From NCBI RefSeq assembly GCF_000312385.1, contig NZ_HE997626.1, positions 1,280,528 to 1,332,203 on the forward strand: a DNA stretch of 51,676 bases, written 5' to 3'. The stretch is from Tsukamurella sp. 1534. GTDB lineage: Bacteria > Actinomycetota > Actinomycetes > Mycobacteriales > Mycobacteriaceae. The position numbers were made by a program, and so were the translations under genes. The notes below the pieces were generated by a model, which saw nothing but the letters and a program-made list of their open reading frames with translations, had not been told where the DNA came from and made no database searches. This document shows positions 51,304 to 51,676 of the stretch, one piece after another; position 1 is the stretch's first letter; every line of letters starts with the position of its first letter.

Positions 51304-51676
51304 GTGACGAACCCGGGTGGCACGGACGAGCGGAACGGGGCGGGCGGACCGTCGCACCCCGAGGGCGGCGCGTCCCAGCCCCGGCCTCCCCAGCGGCCGG
51401 TGCCCCCGCCCGCGGCACCTACGGCGCAGTTCCCCGTCGTGCCGCCGCAGGGCGGCCCCGGATCCCAGCCGCCGCAGCGCCCGCAGCCCCCGTCGGGCGC
51501 GAACCCGGGCGGCGCACCGTCGGGTCAGGGCAACCCCGGCCCGTCGGGCCAGGGCGGCCCCGCCGGACCCGCGCAGGGCGGCGCCCTCGCCGGCACCGCC
51601 CGCTCGGCCTACCAGCCGCTGTCGGGGCGCCCTGTCGCGGACGACGAGCTGGCCGCCGAGGCCGATCGCTCCGCGG
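51304..51676 (+). CDS. ponA1: Start of a PonA1-like class A penicillin-binding protein (cut by window end)
   Basis: An open frame from GTG 51304 to the window edge, 124 codons. RBS GGAGAG lies 8-9 nt upstream. The visible part is a Pro/Gln/Gly-rich cytosolic tail (PPQGGPG, PSGQGNPGPSGQGG) turning into ordered sequence at SAYQPLSGRPVADDELAAEA. No membrane helix or catalytic domain is reached, so the call rests on the position after the DUF5318 gene and on the typical disordered N-terminus of mycobacterial PonA1. It could be another Pro-rich membrane protein. Confidence 0.6.
   Translation, partial: MTNPGGTDERNGAGGPSHPEGGASQPRPPQRPVPPPAAPTAQFPVVPPQGGPGSQPPQRPQPPSGANPGGAPSGQGNPGPSGQGGPAGPAQGGALAGTARSAYQPLSGRPVADDELAAEADRSA

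Noticed and set aside
1-51676. CRISPR arrays, IS elements, prophage genes, tRNA and rRNA genes
   Set aside because: Looked for repeat-spacer patterns, transposase or integrase motifs and tRNA-like stretches; none could be supported.

Overview
The window is a high-GC actinobacterial chromosome segment close to the replication origin. Gene content points to the Mycobacteriales (mycobacteria, Gordonia, Tsukamurella, Dietzia and relatives). The evidence is a parAB locus, the block cwlM / trxA / trxB / anti-sigma / sigM / murJ with a pseudokinase / DUF6049 / mutT4 / pcnA, an F420-dependent luciferase-like enzyme, a mycothiol-dependent isomerase-like protein, a 13E12-type HNH protein, and ino1 / PadR / DUF5318 / a PonA1-like start. 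The genus cannot be fixed from the sequence; a Tsukamurella-like organism is my best guess.

Layout. 1-2405 is a gene-free, G-rich stretch carrying seven of eight parS-type sites; the eighth lies inside the start of parA. 2406-5128 is parA-parB plus a GNAT-like gene. 5273-9563 (minus strand) holds cwlM, trxA, trxB, the anti-sigma factor and sigM. 9787-14830 holds putA, tag and a hypothetical gene, which separate sigM from murJ. 14877-21918 (minus) is the coupled chain mutT4 > DUF6049 > murJ-pseudokinase. pcnA follows. 23528-28613 holds an EF-hand-like protein, an MFS exporter, a UPF0301 protein, an iron-box-controlled lipoprotein, an SBF-like transporter and an SdpI-like protein. 28728-35787 holds leuS, a mycothiol-dependent isomerase-like protein, a 13E12 HNH protein, an AlkZ-like winged-helix protein and an O-methyltransferase. 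35832-40628 holds an SDR, a Trk/Ktr potassium system, an MFS exporter and its MarR regulator. 40715-47080 holds a PhoX-like phosphatase, a TerC/DUF475 protein, an LLM oxidoreductase and an OPT transporter. 47106-47928 is a small gene between 79-bp direct repeats. The window ends with a Gly/Asp/Phe-tailed membrane protein, ino1, PadR, DUF5318 and the start of a ponA1-like gene.

How the genes work together. Chromosome segregation (parS, ParA, ParB) and cell-envelope control (CwlM, MurJ, DUF6049, SigM with its anti-sigma factor, PonA1-like) dominate, with thioredoxin redox control, tRNA maturation (PcnA), leucine charging (LeuS) and inositol synthesis (Ino1, feeding mycothiol and phosphatidylinositol).

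Features most worth a second look: (i) the dense parS array in a 2.4-kb gene-free stretch; (ii) the gene with visibly lower GC between near-identical direct repeats at 47.1-47.9 kb; (iii) a window-wide leaderless start layout, a -10 hexamer exactly 6 nt before an ATG or GTG, in ten or more genes; (iv) a gene order that joins blocks lying on opposite sides of oriC in M. tuberculosis; (v) an over-represented oligomer GACGGTGCGCC. No IS element, CRISPR array, tRNA or rRNA was recognised.
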